From positions 1 to 64,000 of the forward strand of contig JADIYJ010000003.1 of the NCBI GenBank assembly GCA_016705325.1: a stretch of DNA of 64,000 nt, read 5' to 3'. Shown piece by piece: positions 18,139 through 27,759 of this stretch (the stretch's first letter is position 1; every line of letters begins with the position of its first letter). Source of the DNA: Pseudomonadota bacterium (GTDB lineage: Bacteria > Pseudomonadota > Gammaproteobacteria > Steroidobacterales > Steroidobacteraceae). Position numbers and translations under genes: made by a program. The notes under the pieces are model-generated. The model saw only the letters and a program-made list of their open reading frames with translations. It was not told the origin of the DNA and ran no database searches.

Positions 18139-18148
18139 TGTGGAAGTC

Positions 18149-19162
18149 TCAGGTCAGCTTGACCAGTTGCTTGCCGAAGTTCTTGCCACGCAGCATGCCG
18201 ATGAACGCTTCCGGTGCGGCAGCCAGGCCGTCCGCGATCGACTCGCGATACTTGATCCTGCCCGTCGCCACGCCCTTGGCGAGTTCGCCCAACGCCTGCG
18301 GCCAGAACTCGAGGTGCTCGGACACGATGAAGCCGCGCAGCGAGAGCCGGTTGACCAGCAGGGCGCGAGTGTTGTGGATCGCAATGTCGCCGCCTTCGTA
18401 GCCGGCGATGAGGCCGCACAATGCGATGCGGCCGAATGCATTCATGCTCGCCAGCGCGGCATCGAGGCCGACGCCGCCGACGTTTTCGAACAGGCCGTCG
18501 ATGCCGTTCGGTGCGGCTTCTTTCAGCGCGGCGCTCATCGAGCGGATGTCTTTGTGCTCGCGATAGTCGATACAGGTGTCGAAGCCGAGCTCGTCACGGA
18601 CGTAGGCGCACTTCTCGGGACCGCCGGCAATGCCCACGGCGCGGCAGCCGCTCATTCTCGCGAGCTGACCCACGACCGAACCCACGGCGCCGCTTGCGGC
18701 GGACACCAGCACCGTCTCGCCGGCCTTCGGTTTACAGATCTCGTGCAGGCCGTACCAGGCCGTGACGCCGGGCATGCCGACGGGCCCCAGATACGCCGAG
18801 TGCGGAACGTGCTTCGTCTCAACCTGCTTGAGATCGGTGCCGTCCGAGACGCCGTATTCCTGCCAGCCCAGGTGGCCGACGACGGCATCGCCGGGGGCGA
18901 ACTTCGGATTTTGCGACGCCTCGACGACGCCCGCCGTGCCGCCAATCATCGTGTCGCCGATGACCTGCGGCGCCGAGTACGACTTGGCGTCGTCCATGCG
19001 GCCGCGCATGTACGGATCGAGCGACAGGAAGTGGTTGCGCACCAGGACCTGGCCGGGACCGATGCCGGGAACCGGAACACGCTCGAGGCGGAAGTTGTCC
19101 GGCGATACGGCGCCGCCCTGCGGGCGGCTGGCAAGGACGATGCGCTGGTAGGTCTGGGTCAT
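18149..19162 (-). CDS. NADP-dependent oxidoreductase, zinc-independent MDR family (leukotriene-B4-dehydrogenase/CurA-like)
   Basis: The 337-residue protein belongs to the medium-chain reductase family that reduces enones or prostaglandin-type double bonds with NADPH. It begins with YQRIVLASRPQGG and VRNHFLSLDPYMRGRM, both diagnostic of this subfamily. The nucleotide-binding loop is VSAASGAVGSVVGQLA (AxxGxxG). FENVGG and ALCGLIAGYEGG follow, and the C-terminus is LRGKNFGKQLVKL. No zinc-ligand cysteines are visible. ATG 19162 has GAGGAG nine bases upstream and begins at the family N-terminus. The Nudix gene follows after 10 bases. Confidence 0.93.
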   Translation of the reverse strand: MTQTYQRIVLASRPQGGAVSPDNFRLERVPVPGIGPGQVLVRNHFLSLDPYMRGRMDDAKSYSAPQVIGDTMIGGTAGVVEASQNPKFAPGDAVVGHLGWQEYGVSDGTDLKQVETKHVPHSAYLGPVGMPGVTAWYGLHEICKPKAGETVLVSAASGAVGSVVGQLARMSGCRAVGIAGGPEKCAYVRDELGFDTCIDYREHKDIRSMSAALKEAAPNGIDGLFENVGGVGLDAALASMNAFGRIALCGLIAGYEGGDIAIHNTRALLVNRLSLRGFIVSEHLEFWPQALGELAKGVATGRIKYRESIADGLAAAPEAFIGMLRGKNFGKQLVKLT

Positions 19163-19267
19163 GGGTGGCGCTCCTCGTGCGAAGGAGCATCTTCGCACGG
19201 GCAGCGAGCTGGTGTCCGGTGTGTGTGGGCGGTTCACGCGGTGAGTATCCAGCATCGGTACGGCCAA

Positions 19268-19831
19268 TCAACCAATGTGGAGCTTTTGTTCTGCGTACTC
19301 CAGTTTAGCCAGATCCGACGCGCCCAGCAGGTGCCTGACGGGACCGAGAATCTCGATGAATTTCGCGAAATTTTTTACGTGCCATGCCTCGATCGCATCG
19401 TTCAATGCCAAGCGCACAAGGTTCTCGTCCGCATAGCGGGTGGCGTCCCTTTGCGATACCAACTTCGACCAAGCGTGGCCTTCTCCGCGTAGCAGCGGCA
19501 CGCAATACGCTGCCAGAAGCTTCGCCATGGTCTGCAGCAGAGACCGGACCGACTTCTCATCGCGCACGGCGTAACCCGTGGGCTGGAGGCGAGACGGGAC
19601 CGAGGCAGCGCGGACGACTTCTCCGAAGTCGAAGTCGGGTCCGTACGTACCATCGCGTCGGTTCAGGCCTAAGAATACCTCGCTTGAACGTTGGCTGTCG
19701 TGACCCACGGTCAGTGTGCAAGTTGCCGATTCGAATATGGCCAGATCGAACGCCTTGTCGACCCGCACGAAGCCAAGCGCACCAAGCAGGTCTCCAAGGA
19801 CGTCCTCTGCAATCTCAGTAAATTCGTTCAT
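19268..19831 (-). CDS. Candidate immunity protein for the adjacent RHS toxin, 187 aa
   Basis: The protein is acidic and soluble, begins MNEFTEIAEDVLGDLLGALGF and has no signal peptide or membrane segment, so it should stay in the cytoplasm. I recognise no named domain. Its start overlaps the stop of the large RHS gene by ATGA, so it is translated as the last gene of the same message. A small acidic cytosolic product coupled directly to the variable end of an RHS protein is the classic position of an immunity protein. The neighbouring sequence is somewhat less GC-rich than the core genes. Function is therefore inferred from position; the protein itself gives no direct proof. Confidence 0.6.
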   Translation of the reverse strand: MNEFTEIAEDVLGDLLGALGFVRVDKAFDLAIFESATCTLTVGHDSQRSSEVFLGLNRRDGTYGPDFDFGEVVRAASVPSRLQPTGYAVRDEKSVRSLLQTMAKLLAAYCVPLLRGEGHAWSKLVSQRDATRYADENLVRLALNDAIEAWHVKNFAKFIEILGPVRHLLGASDLAKLEYAEQKLHIG

Positions 19832-22800
19832 GGGTTCGGCAGGTCATAGGCGCCCGTCTCCGCGTTGTATTTCCAACCGCGCGACTCGAGTAACTTGCGT
19901 TCGGCATTCAGGAAGCGACCAGGTGAGCCTGGCGTCGTTCCCGCAGGAATCTGCAAGCCCGAAGGCGGCGTACGAGTCGTAGGGCCCTCGCGCGCAGCTC
20001 TCGCATCTTGCCGTTTGCCTTTACGGAGCCTCGGTTTGAAGGAGAGCATCCAGTCTCCTGGCTTCCAGTCTCCAGCGACGCCGCGTGTGAGGTTCCCGTC
20101 GCGGCCAGCGCGATACAGATTCAGTCCGCCCGGTGCCGCTGTACGAGTCGATTTCGCCGCGCGCCGCAATGCCTTCGCAGGTGCCAGGATCGACTGGCAT
20201 TGTTTGACGACATCACAAACGGTGAAGCCGACATAGAGAACAGCCGTGGCGTGGTCACCCCGTTTCGCTGCATCAAACGCGTCCATGGCGTTGTGCAGGG
20301 GAGAGAGGAACAGTACGTCGACTGTGTTGATCCCGAGATCGATGAAGAGGAGTTCAAGTCTTTCCTGCGCGTGCTCGTCGTCGATTGAGGCTTCTGCCCA
20401 GGTCGACGTTGGTACTCCGCCGCGTCCCGTCGCGGGAGCGCCTGCGTAGAGGATGGTGCCGCTGCAAGTGGGCGAGAACGTCCCCGCGCCGCACAATCCC
20501 ACGCCGTTCTGCGCTGACCAACCGGGCAATGCGGTTGCCGGCGGTGGTGGTAAGCCACCGTGGTTCAGCAGGCCGTAGGCCAGCGAGGTCAGGATCGAGT
20601 CGACGATGAATCTGCCGACGTAGATCGAAACGCCGCCGTCAACGAGGTAGCCCGTGGGGTCCGCCGCGTTCAGGGGCCGATTGCCCACGTACGCGTACGG
20701 ATTCACCGACTGTGAGTCGCCCAGGTCGCCGATCAGCGGGTCGGCCGAGAGAAATCGGCCGAGTGCCGGGTCGTAGACGCGACCGTTCATGTGAACGAGT
20801 CCGATGTTGTCGAGCATCTCGTGCCCGGTGAAGCCCTGGCGGGTCGAGTTGGCAATGCCCAGCCAGTCCGGTGCGGTCGCGGCACTCCAGTTACTGCCGC
20901 GCCGGGTGCCAAACGTCCCGAAGCTTTCTCTGGCCACGGGCGCGCCCGCCTCGTTCAGCAGCGTGTCGCTGCTGCCGAGGTGGTCCGGCACGACATAGGT
21001 CGTGGCGCTCGTGCCATTCGAGTTGCGCGAGATGACGACGGTCGATCCGCCGGGTGTCGGCACGTAATGTCGCCAGTAGGTCAACCCCGTCGAGGTCGTG
21101 GATTCCTTCTCAAGCAGGCTGCCGACGTAGTGCGTCGTCTCGGTGCCATTCTGGTAGGTCGCGATCTGGCGCCAGCGTTCGCGATCGGGGCCGTAGGCAT
21201 GCCGGGACACGTATCCGGGTTTGCGCAATATGGTCGGCAGGTTGAACGAAGCCCAGCTCTGGCCGAGGCCACTGCGCGTTGCAAGATTGCCGTTGCGGTC
21301 GTACGTGAAAGTCTCAGTGCCTGCGGCCATCACCGCGTGCGGCCGCGAGGCGTTGCCATAGACGTAGTTGCCGACGTCGGATTTCTGCAGGACGTTGCCT
21401 GACGCGTCGTAACTCACGGACAGGTTCATCGAACCGTTCAGCACGGAGCTCGTCACCCGGTCGAGCCCGTCGTACGTGAAGGCTTCGGTCAGGTTCTGAT
21501 TCAGGTCGCGCCGCTGCAGGAGGTTGCCGGCCGCATCCCACTGGTACGCGAGGTTCTGCCGCATGCTGCCGGCACTGGCGGTGCCCGCCTGCTGCGCCGT
21601 CAGGCGCTGCAGCGCCGGGTCGTAGTCCGACGATCGCGCGATGGCATTGCCTGACAGCGACTCCCGCGTCGGCGCATCGAAGTCACTGACCGCGTCGAGC
21701 TTCCAGAGCACGCGTGGCGTCACCTGCGTGACGTCGTCGATCTGCAATGGCGCGCCAAAGCCGTACGAGTAGCGCAGCCGGAGTCGACTGCCCGTCTGTC
21801 CCGTCGGCACTGGACTGGTCGGGTAGGTCAGCGTGTCGATCTCGCCGATCGCGTTGTACGTGTAGTCGTACTGGTAGCTCTGGTCCGTCTTGATCGTGCG
21901 CGTACTGACGCGACCAAGCCCGTCGTAGACTAGCGATTCCGAGTAGCCGGGGCCAGCCTTCGACTGCAATCGCCCGATGTTGCGGGCGGCTGCCGACGAA
22001 CCCCACGTCCAGCTGCTCGTGCCCTCGGACTCGGTGCGGGACACCCTGCGGCCGAGCGTGTCGTAGGCCGTGCTGAACGATCGCCCTTTCGCGTCGGTCC
22101 AGCTGACGCCTTCACCGAGCGAATTGCGCGTGAAGGTCCAGGCTCCAGCGTCCGCGTCCGACCACCGCGTGCGGAACCCGCGCACATCGTAGACGCCGGT
22201 CGACACGGCGCCGATGGCATCCTGGATGCGGTTGAGGTGACCGAACGAGTCGTAGTCGTATCGGATCGTGCCGCCGGGCGACGGATCGATCGCGCGACGC
22301 AGATTGCCCGCGACGTCCACGATGCGGGATCGCGAGCGGCCGAGTGTGTCCGTGAGTGTCGTGGTCCGGCCGGCGTATGCGAGGCTCGAGACGCGCACGG
22401 CCGCGCCGCCCCCGTCGTGATCGCGCTCGCTGAGCGGTCGGCCGAGCGAGTCGAATGTCCGGGTCGTGTGGCCGTTGCGCGCACTCGCGTAGGGTCTCGA
22501 TTCGCCCACCATGCGTCCCGCGGCGTCGTAGTCGAACGTCTGGCGCAACCAGGTTCCGAGCACGCCGTGGTACTCCGTCAGCCGCGGGCGGTCGTAGCCG
22601 TCGAAGTAGGAGTGGTGCTCGCGGATCAACGTGCCGTCGGCCGCGTAGTTGCGGTCGTACACGAGGAAACGAAGTTCGCCGGTGCCCCAGCATCCGGTCG
22701 TGCCGCACGACTGGAAAGTCCACGTCCGGCGCGTGCCATCGCTTGCCGTCTCGCCGACCCGGCGTCCGAACGAGTCGTGTGACCAGGTCGTCGACAGTCC

Positions 22801-25800
22801 GTTCGGATCGGTGACGCGCGCGGGCACGCCGTAGTCGTAGCGCCACTCGTACGTCGTCGTTTCCGCCGCTGCGTTGGTGGCGGACTCGGGCAGCTGGCAG
22901 CGGTTGCCATAGTTGAAGCTCGCCGTCCTCGCCGGCATCGCCGTGCCGTCTGGGTTGGAACCCACGGTGCGCACCGAGTTGAGGTTGCCGCAGCCGTCGA
23001 AACCGAACGACGTGACGACCTTTGATGCCGGGGTGTTCGGTTCGACCACCTGCTGCGTGATCCGACACCCGACCGGGTCGTTCACGTAGGTCGTCGTTTG
23101 CGTCACTGCGAGTTGGCCGGGCGCGGTGCTCGTCGTCGTGCGGTTGCGGGGCACACCCAGGCACCAGTTGCCCGACGTGTCATTCGTGTAGTCGAGACTC
23201 AGTGTCGAGCGCCAGGCGCTGTTCAGGTACGGCGAGTAGGGATCCCGATCCCATGTAGTGGTCTGCACCAGTGTGGGATTGCCGTAACCATCGCCGTAGG
23301 CGAACGTCGTCGACGCGTCCGTCACCAGCGTGCCGTCCAGGACCCCGCCGAGTTCAAACTGCCTGGCGCTGGTGGACGCGACGAAAGGGAACGAACGCTG
23401 CTCTCTGCCAGCCATGCCCATCGCCTGCTGGCCGAGGACGGCCTGCCATTGGCGCACGGGAGTGGTGCCGTTCGCCTGCAACACGTCCCGTTGCACCTGC
23501 ATTCCCGTGTACGGGAATACCCGCGACACCGAGTCGATGGTGACGAGGCCGGTGCGCGTGTCCTCGATGCGCTGTGCCGCGAAGCCTTGAAAGCCGCGCC
23601 CTTGCAGGTGCAGCTGCGCGCCGGAGTATTGCAGCCGGTTGCGGTACGTGCCGCCCGTTCCGTCCGTTGCGCTGAACTCGCTCACCACGTACAGCGGGCC
23701 CTGGAAATCGGCCGCCGGGAAGACGGCATCGTACAGGCGAGTGTGGTTGCTGCGGGCGATCGAAACGTAAGCAGGGCTCTGGCGCACGCCGAAGCCGTCG
23801 ACGAACGCGGTGGCCAGATCGGCCGGTGCAGCCGGACCTGCGTGCAACAGATAGCGCAAGCGGTTGCCGTTGTTGCCGTCGCGGTAGCCGAGATCGGCGA
23901 GTCCGTCGCCATCGGCGTCCAGGTTGAACCAGACCGTTGAGGCAGGCGCACTGATGCCCGTGCTGACAGCTGCAGCCGCGCCCTCGCCGGTCGAGCGCAC
24001 TACGAACCACTGTCGCGTCGCGGCATCGATGTACAACAGGTCGGCACGGCCGTCGCCGTTCCAGTCCGCCGGGAGCGCGGTGTACAGCGAATTGCCCGTC
24101 GCGGCCGTCGCGCGCGTCGCGAGTTCGACGAATGCACCCGCGCAGTTCGAGATGAAAACCTGCTGCACCTGCAGGATGTCGGAGCAGCCATCGGCGTTCC
24201 AGTCGGCCATCGTGACCATCGATTCCTGTATCAGCAGTTTTTCGGTGCCGACGGTGAATGCGTTGCCGAACCCGTTCGACAACAACGGCGTGGCCCAGAA
24301 CTTGGGATTGCGGTCCGAGCTGTTGAAGGTCAGTGCAACGATGTCCGCGCGGCCATCGCCGTTGAGGTCCGCGACGCGCAGGTTGTCCCATGGCATCGCC
24401 TGCCGCGGGCTTGGTACGGTCCAGATGGATTGCGCGGTCGCGGCGAACTGCACGGCGAGCGAGCTGCCCGCGGGAACGCTGACGTTGCGGCGCACATGGA
24501 TGGTCGGCGTGAGTCCGCCGCTCTGGGCCACCAGGTCGGCCAGGCCGTCGCCGTCGAGATCTGCTGCGCCGTATTCTCCGGCGGGGACCAGGCCGGTGTT
24601 CGCCAGCGTGAAACCCGCGTTCGTGTAGCCGGCCACGTACCAGTACCCGTTCTGTATGGCCAGGAACTGCGTGCGACCGTTGCCGGCGAACGCGCCGGGA
24701 ATGATGGTGTGTGACGTGGTCGTCACCAGGCCGGTGTCGAGCGGCGCGGCGAAACCCGCGGGGGTTCCGAGCAGGATGCGCCAGCTCAACTTGCCGCTGC
24801 CCGCATCGACGGGATACAGCAGGTCCGTGACGCCATCGCCGTTCAGTTCGAGCGGCACGGGCGCCTTCACGGTCGAGGCGGCCGCCCCGGTTTCGAGCAT
24901 GGCTTGCCAGCCGTTCGCGCCGTTCTGGTAGGTAATCGTGGTGGGTTGCAGGCATGTCGAAACGGCACACTCCTGTACGCTGGTCAGTCGCAGTCGTCCC
25001 GAGACCGGGGCGGTTTCGTAGCCAAGCGCGTACGTCTTGATCGGCGTCGCTGCGCCAACGACCTGGATCGCGATCCGGTCGAGCTGGTAGGGATCGCGTA
25101 CCAGGTTGCCGGCGAGGTAACCCGTGGGAACGTCGCTCGCAGGACGAACGGAGTAGGCGAAGTCGACGCGATAGAACGGTCCCCCGCCCGTTGCGGTCGT
25201 CGGGTAGGCAATCGAGGCGATCCGATGGGTGCCGTTCGTGTACGCGCCGGACTGTGCCTCGTTGATATAGGCCAGGTTGATGGCATTGCCAGTGCCGGCG
25301 CCGGCGCGGTCGCGGACACGCGACAGCGCCCAGGCACGAATCGTGGTCGACGCGCCGGCGTAGACACGCGAATCGACGCTGCTGCCGTACTCATAGATCA
25401 ACCCGTTTTTCGTCGTCACCGTGAACGAGGCGGGGCCGTTGCCCGCGACGCCGTTCGCGACGATCCGCGCGAATGTCTCGATCTCGGTGGCATAGACCGC
25501 GCCGGCCATCCCGTCCGTACCGCTCACGAGCTTGAGCTGCTGGCCGTCGAGGCAGAAGCGATCGGCGAACGTGTTGCTGACGCTGGCCGCGGCACCATCC
25601 TGGGCCCAGGTGCGGTTGCAGCGCACGATCGTCGAAAGCCCTGCGATCGACCAGCCAACGCCGGCCGAACCACTGCCGCTGCGGCTGGCGTAGACCAGCG
25701 CGAGGTCGAGACCGACCTCACCGATGCCCGGTGGCGTCCACAGCGGGATGCGATAAGTCGCGGCACCCGAGTGCGCGACGCCGAACTCGGCGGGCGTGCG

Positions 25801-25986
25801 ACCGGCAGCCGACGTTGCCGCGACACCGGCGAGCGCGTCGGCGGCGTAAGTGCCAGGAGTTGCCGCACCTGCCAGCGCGCCGGACGCGCCGGCACCCGAC
25901 ATGCCCGTAATCGAAGCTGCGAACAAGGCGAAACCGATCGAGCGGGCATGCCGTGCCAGCTGCTGCATCCATGCGTCATTCCACAT
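19828..25986 (-). CDS. Giant secreted SpvB/FG-GAP/RHS-repeat protein with variable C-terminal domain
   Basis: The 2052-residue protein has an N-terminal signal-like segment (about 10-45). A SpvB-like N-terminal domain follows (RIPLWTPPGIGEVGLDLALV, GVGWSIAGLSTI), then FG-GAP/VCBS-type calcium-loop repeats (LELNGDGVTDLLYP, DLDGDGLADLV, DLNGDGRADIV, DWNADGCSDIL, DWNGDGRADLLY, NLDADGDGLADLGY). A long series of RHS/YD repeats (FDYDAAGRMV, YDSFGHLNRI, YDTLGRRVSR, YNAIGEIDTL, YDASGNVLQK) leads to the RHS core-associated box GRFLSADPLIGD...YAYVGNRPLNAADPTGY near residue 1780. The remaining 270 residues differ in character and end with ESRGWKYNAETGAYDLPNP. That tail is where effector domains sit in polymorphic toxins. 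ATG 25986 has GGGAGA upstream. Confidence 0.9.
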   Translation of the reverse strand: MWNDAWMQQLARHARSIGFALFAASITGMSGAGASGALAGAATPGTYAADALAGVAATSAAGRTPAEFGVAHSGAATYRIPLWTPPGIGEVGLDLALVYASRSGSGSAGVGWSIAGLSTIVRCNRTWAQDGAAASVSNTFADRFCLDGQQLKLVSGTDGMAGAVYATEIETFARIVANGVAGNGPASFTVTTKNGLIYEYGSSVDSRVYAGASTTIRAWALSRVRDRAGAGTGNAINLAYINEAQSGAYTNGTHRIASIAYPTTATGGGPFYRVDFAYSVRPASDVPTGYLAGNLVRDPYQLDRIAIQVVGAATPIKTYALGYETAPVSGRLRLTSVQECAVSTCLQPTTITYQNGANGWQAMLETGAAASTVKAPVPLELNGDGVTDLLYPVDAGSGKLSWRILLGTPAGFAAPLDTGLVTTTSHTIIPGAFAGNGRTQFLAIQNGYWYVAGYTNAGFTLANTGLVPAGEYGAADLDGDGLADLVAQSGGLTPTIHVRRNVSVPAGSSLAVQFAATAQSIWTVPSPRQAMPWDNLRVADLNGDGRADIVALTFNSSDRNPKFWATPLLSNGFGNAFTVGTEKLLIQESMVTMADWNADGCSDILQVQQVFISNCAGAFVELATRATAATGNSLYTALPADWNGDGRADLLYIDAATRQWFVVRSTGEGAAAAVSTGISAPASTVWFNLDADGDGLADLGYRDGNNGNRLRYLLHAGPAAPADLATAFVDGFGVRQSPAYVSIARSNHTRLYDAVFPAADFQGPLYVVSEFSATDGTGGTYRNRLQYSGAQLHLQGRGFQGFAAQRIEDTRTGLVTIDSVSRVFPYTGMQVQRDVLQANGTTPVRQWQAVLGQQAMGMAGREQRSFPFVASTSARQFELGGVLDGTLVTDASTTFAYGDGYGNPTLVQTTTWDRDPYSPYLNSAWRSTLSLDYTNDTSGNWCLGVPRNRTTTSTAPGQLAVTQTTTYVNDPVGCRITQQVVEPNTPASKVVTSFGFDGCGNLNSVRTVGSNPDGTAMPARTASFNYGNRCQLPESATNAAAETTTYEWRYDYGVPARVTDPNGLSTTWSHDSFGRRVGETASDGTRRTWTFQSCGTTGCWGTGELRFLVYDRNYAADGTLIREHHSYFDGYDRPRLTEYHGVLGTWLRQTFDYDAAGRMVGESRPYASARNGHTTRTFDSLGRPLSERDHDGGGAAVRVSSLAYAGRTTTLTDTLGRSRSRIVDVAGNLRRAIDPSPGGTIRYDYDSFGHLNRIQDAIGAVSTGVYDVRGFRTRWSDADAGAWTFTRNSLGEGVSWTDAKGRSFSTAYDTLGRRVSRTESEGTSSWTWGSSAAARNIGRLQSKAGPGYSESLVYDGLGRVSTRTIKTDQSYQYDYTYNAIGEIDTLTYPTSPVPTGQTGSRLRLRYSYGFGAPLQIDDVTQVTPRVLWKLDAVSDFDAPTRESLSGNAIARSSDYDPALQRLTAQQAGTASAGSMRQNLAYQWDAAGNLLQRRDLNQNLTEAFTYDGLDRVTSSVLNGSMNLSVSYDASGNVLQKSDVGNYVYGNASRPHAVMAAGTETFTYDRNGNLATRSGLGQSWASFNLPTILRKPGYVSRHAYGPDRERWRQIATYQNGTETTHYVGSLLEKESTTSTGLTYWRHYVPTPGGSTVVISRNSNGTSATTYVVPDHLGSSDTLLNEAGAPVARESFGTFGTRRGSNWSAATAPDWLGIANSTRQGFTGHEMLDNIGLVHMNGRVYDPALGRFLSADPLIGDLGDSQSVNPYAYVGNRPLNAADPTGYLVDGGVSIYVGRFIVDSILTSLAYGLLNHGGLPPPPATALPGWSAQNGVGLCGAGTFSPTCSGTILYAGAPATGRGGVPTSTWAEASIDDEHAQERLELLFIDLGINTVDVLFLSPLHNAMDAFDAAKRGDHATAVLYVGFTVCDVVKQCQSILAPAKALRRAAKSTRTAAPGGLNLYRAGRDGNLTRGVAGDWKPGDWMLSFKPRLRKGKRQDARAAREGPTTRTPPSGLQIPAGTTPGSPGRFLNAERKLLESRGWKYNAETGAYDLPNP

Positions 25987-26132
25987 CGCCGTCTCCCTGG
26001 TTGGCGGTTCATCGGGTCACAGCGCGGACGTTCGCGCAATGCGACATTGCGGGAAACGCGCATTTGCGGTGGAGAGGTTGAGATTCGTGCGGGCAGTTTT
26101 GGCAAATCCGCGCCGCCCGTTACACTGGCGCC

Positions 26133-27002
26133 ATGAACATCCCATCCAACTTCGCGCGTGGCGCGACGCTGCTCGCCCTCGCCGGAACGCTTGCATGGTT
26201 CGCGGGCTGTCGTGATGTCGTGCCGTCTGCGTCCGGCCCGCGGGAGGCGACGTCGGCAGCGGCTGCGGCGCGAGGCCCGGGCTACCTGACGCCCGAGGAA
26301 CGCCCCGACAGCGTCGCGCTGCTCCCGCCACCGCCCGCACCGGGCTCGCCCGAGTTCGCGGCCGACGAGGCCGTCTATCGCAAGTTGAACGCGCTGCAGG
26401 ACACCATGCGCTGGCAACTGGCGGCCAGCGATGCCAACCTGAAGTTCCCGGTCGCTGCCAATGCGTTCTCGTGTGCGGTCGGCATCGAGGTGACGGCAGC
26501 AACCACGCCGCAGCTGTACGAGCTGTTGCAGCGGGTAGTCGTCGACGCGGGACAATCGACCTACAAGGCGAAGGAGAAATACAATCGCGAGCGGCCGTTC
26601 GAGATCACCGGCGATCCCATCTGCGTGCCTGCGGACGAGCAACTGCTGCGCGGCAACGCGTCGTACCCGTCAGGGCACGCGTCACTCGGCTACGTCTGGG
26701 GCGAAGTGTTCGCCGAATTGCTGCCGGAGCGCGCCGCTGCCGCTCGTGCCCGCGCCTACGAATTCGGCGAGAGTCGCGTGGTCTGCCGCGTACACCACCA
26801 GAGTGACGTCGATGCCGGACGCACCGTCGGCCAGGCCGTGTTCGAACGACTGCACCAGGATCCGGAATTCGTCGCCGACATGGCGGCTGCGAAAGTCGAA
26901 GCGAAAAGGGCACGCAAGCACGGCCCGCCGGCCGGTCGTGATTGCCCTGCGGAGACGGCCGCATTGCAGGCGACCGATCCGGCGCAACAGCAGCGCCAGT
27001 GA
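26133..27002 (+). CDS. Class A non-specific acid phosphatase (PAP2 superfamily), lipoprotein-like signal
   Basis: The 289-residue exported enzyme hydrolyses phosphomonoesters at acidic pH. The three-part phosphatase signature is complete: KEKYNRERPF (KxxxxxxRP), YPSGHAS (PSGH) and SRVVCRVHHQSDVDAGR (SRxxxxxHxxxD). The N-terminus is hydrophobic and contains LAWFAGC, which could be a lipobox, followed by an Ala/Pro-rich stretch. The cysteine pairs FSCAVG and DPICVPADE are as in PhoN-type enzymes. A Lys/Ala-rich tail of about 35 residues follows the core. It is divergent from the giant RHS gene, with 146 bases between the starts. The VOC-fusion gene follows 14 bases after its stop. Confidence 0.92.
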   Translation: MNIPSNFARGATLLALAGTLAWFAGCRDVVPSASGPREATSAAAAARGPGYLTPEERPDSVALLPPPPAPGSPEFAADEAVYRKLNALQDTMRWQLAASDANLKFPVAANAFSCAVGIEVTAATTPQLYELLQRVVVDAGQSTYKAKEKYNRERPFEITGDPICVPADEQLLRGNASYPSGHASLGYVWGEVFAELLPERAAAARARAYEFGESRVVCRVHHQSDVDAGRTVGQAVFERLHQDPEFVADMAAAKVEAKRARKHGPPAGRDCPAETAALQATDPAQQQRQ

Positions 27003-27016
27003 GGGCGGAGACGACG

Positions 27017-27745
27017 ATGCAGCAGAGTCGACTGGCCGGATTCATCATCGACTGTAACGTGCCGGACCTCGCAGGCGCCGCGGCGTTCTGGGGCGCGGCC
27101 TTGCACATGAACGTCAGGGAACTGCCGGCCGACGAAGGCAGCAAGTACATGCGCCTCGTCGATCCCGACGGCCGCCTGCACATCGAAGTGCAGACGGTCA
27201 CGCATCCGAGTCGCGTCCACCTGGACATCGAATCGACCGACGTGGAAACAGAGGTGGTGCGACTCGAAGGGCTCGGTGCGAAGCGTGTGGCGCAGGTCCA
27301 CACGTGGTGGGTCATGGAGGCGCCCACGGGGCAGTGTTTCTGCGTGGTGCGCAAGAGATCGAAACCCTCGGCGCTCGAGCGCTGGCACCACATCGTCGCA
27401 ACGCGCGACAGCACCGGCCTCGACGACCTGCTGGCTGACGATGCGGTGTTTGAATCCCCGGCCGTGCACACGCCGCAGCAGGGCAGGGTGATCACCCGCA
27501 AGTACCTGGCCGCAGCGAGCGTCGTCCTGATGAACGACAGCTTCCACTACGTCGGCGAATGGCACGGTGAGCGCTCCGCGGTGCTCGAGTTCAAGTGCAT
27601 GCTGGGTGAGATAGAAGTCGATGGCATCGACATGATCGAGTGGAACGCGGACGGGCGGATTTCGCGCTTCAAGGTCATGGTGCGGCCGGTCAAGGCGCTG
27701 CAGACGCTGATGCCGCTGATGGCGGCGGAACTCGCGAAGAACTGA
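27017..27745 (+). CDS. Fusion of a glyoxalase/VOC domain and an NTF2-like (SnoaL) domain
   Basis: Residues 1-115 form a glyoxalase-like VOC unit (GFIIDCNVPDLAGAAAFWGAAL, YMRLVDPDGRLHIEVQTV, HLDIESTDVETEVVRLEGLGAKRV, VMEAPTGQCFCVV). Residues about 120-242 form an NTF2/SnoaL-like fold (ALERWHHIVATRDSTGLDDLLADDAVFESPAV, HYVGEWHGERSAVLEFKC, GIDMIEWNADGRISRFKVMVRP). The two domains are usually separate proteins; here they are in one frame with a short linker. Function is unknown. VOC metal ligands cannot be assigned with certainty. The gene starts 14 bases after the acid phosphatase and is followed by the ridA-like remnant, suggesting one transcription unit. Confidence 0.8.
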   Translation: MQQSRLAGFIIDCNVPDLAGAAAFWGAALHMNVRELPADEGSKYMRLVDPDGRLHIEVQTVTHPSRVHLDIESTDVETEVVRLEGLGAKRVAQVHTWWVMEAPTGQCFCVVRKRSKPSALERWHHIVATRDSTGLDDLLADDAVFESPAVHTPQQGRVITRKYLAAASVVLMNDSFHYVGEWHGERSAVLEFKCMLGEIEVDGIDMIEWNADGRISRFKVMVRPVKALQTLMPLMAAELAKN

Positions 27746-27759
27746 ACTGAGGACGGCAG

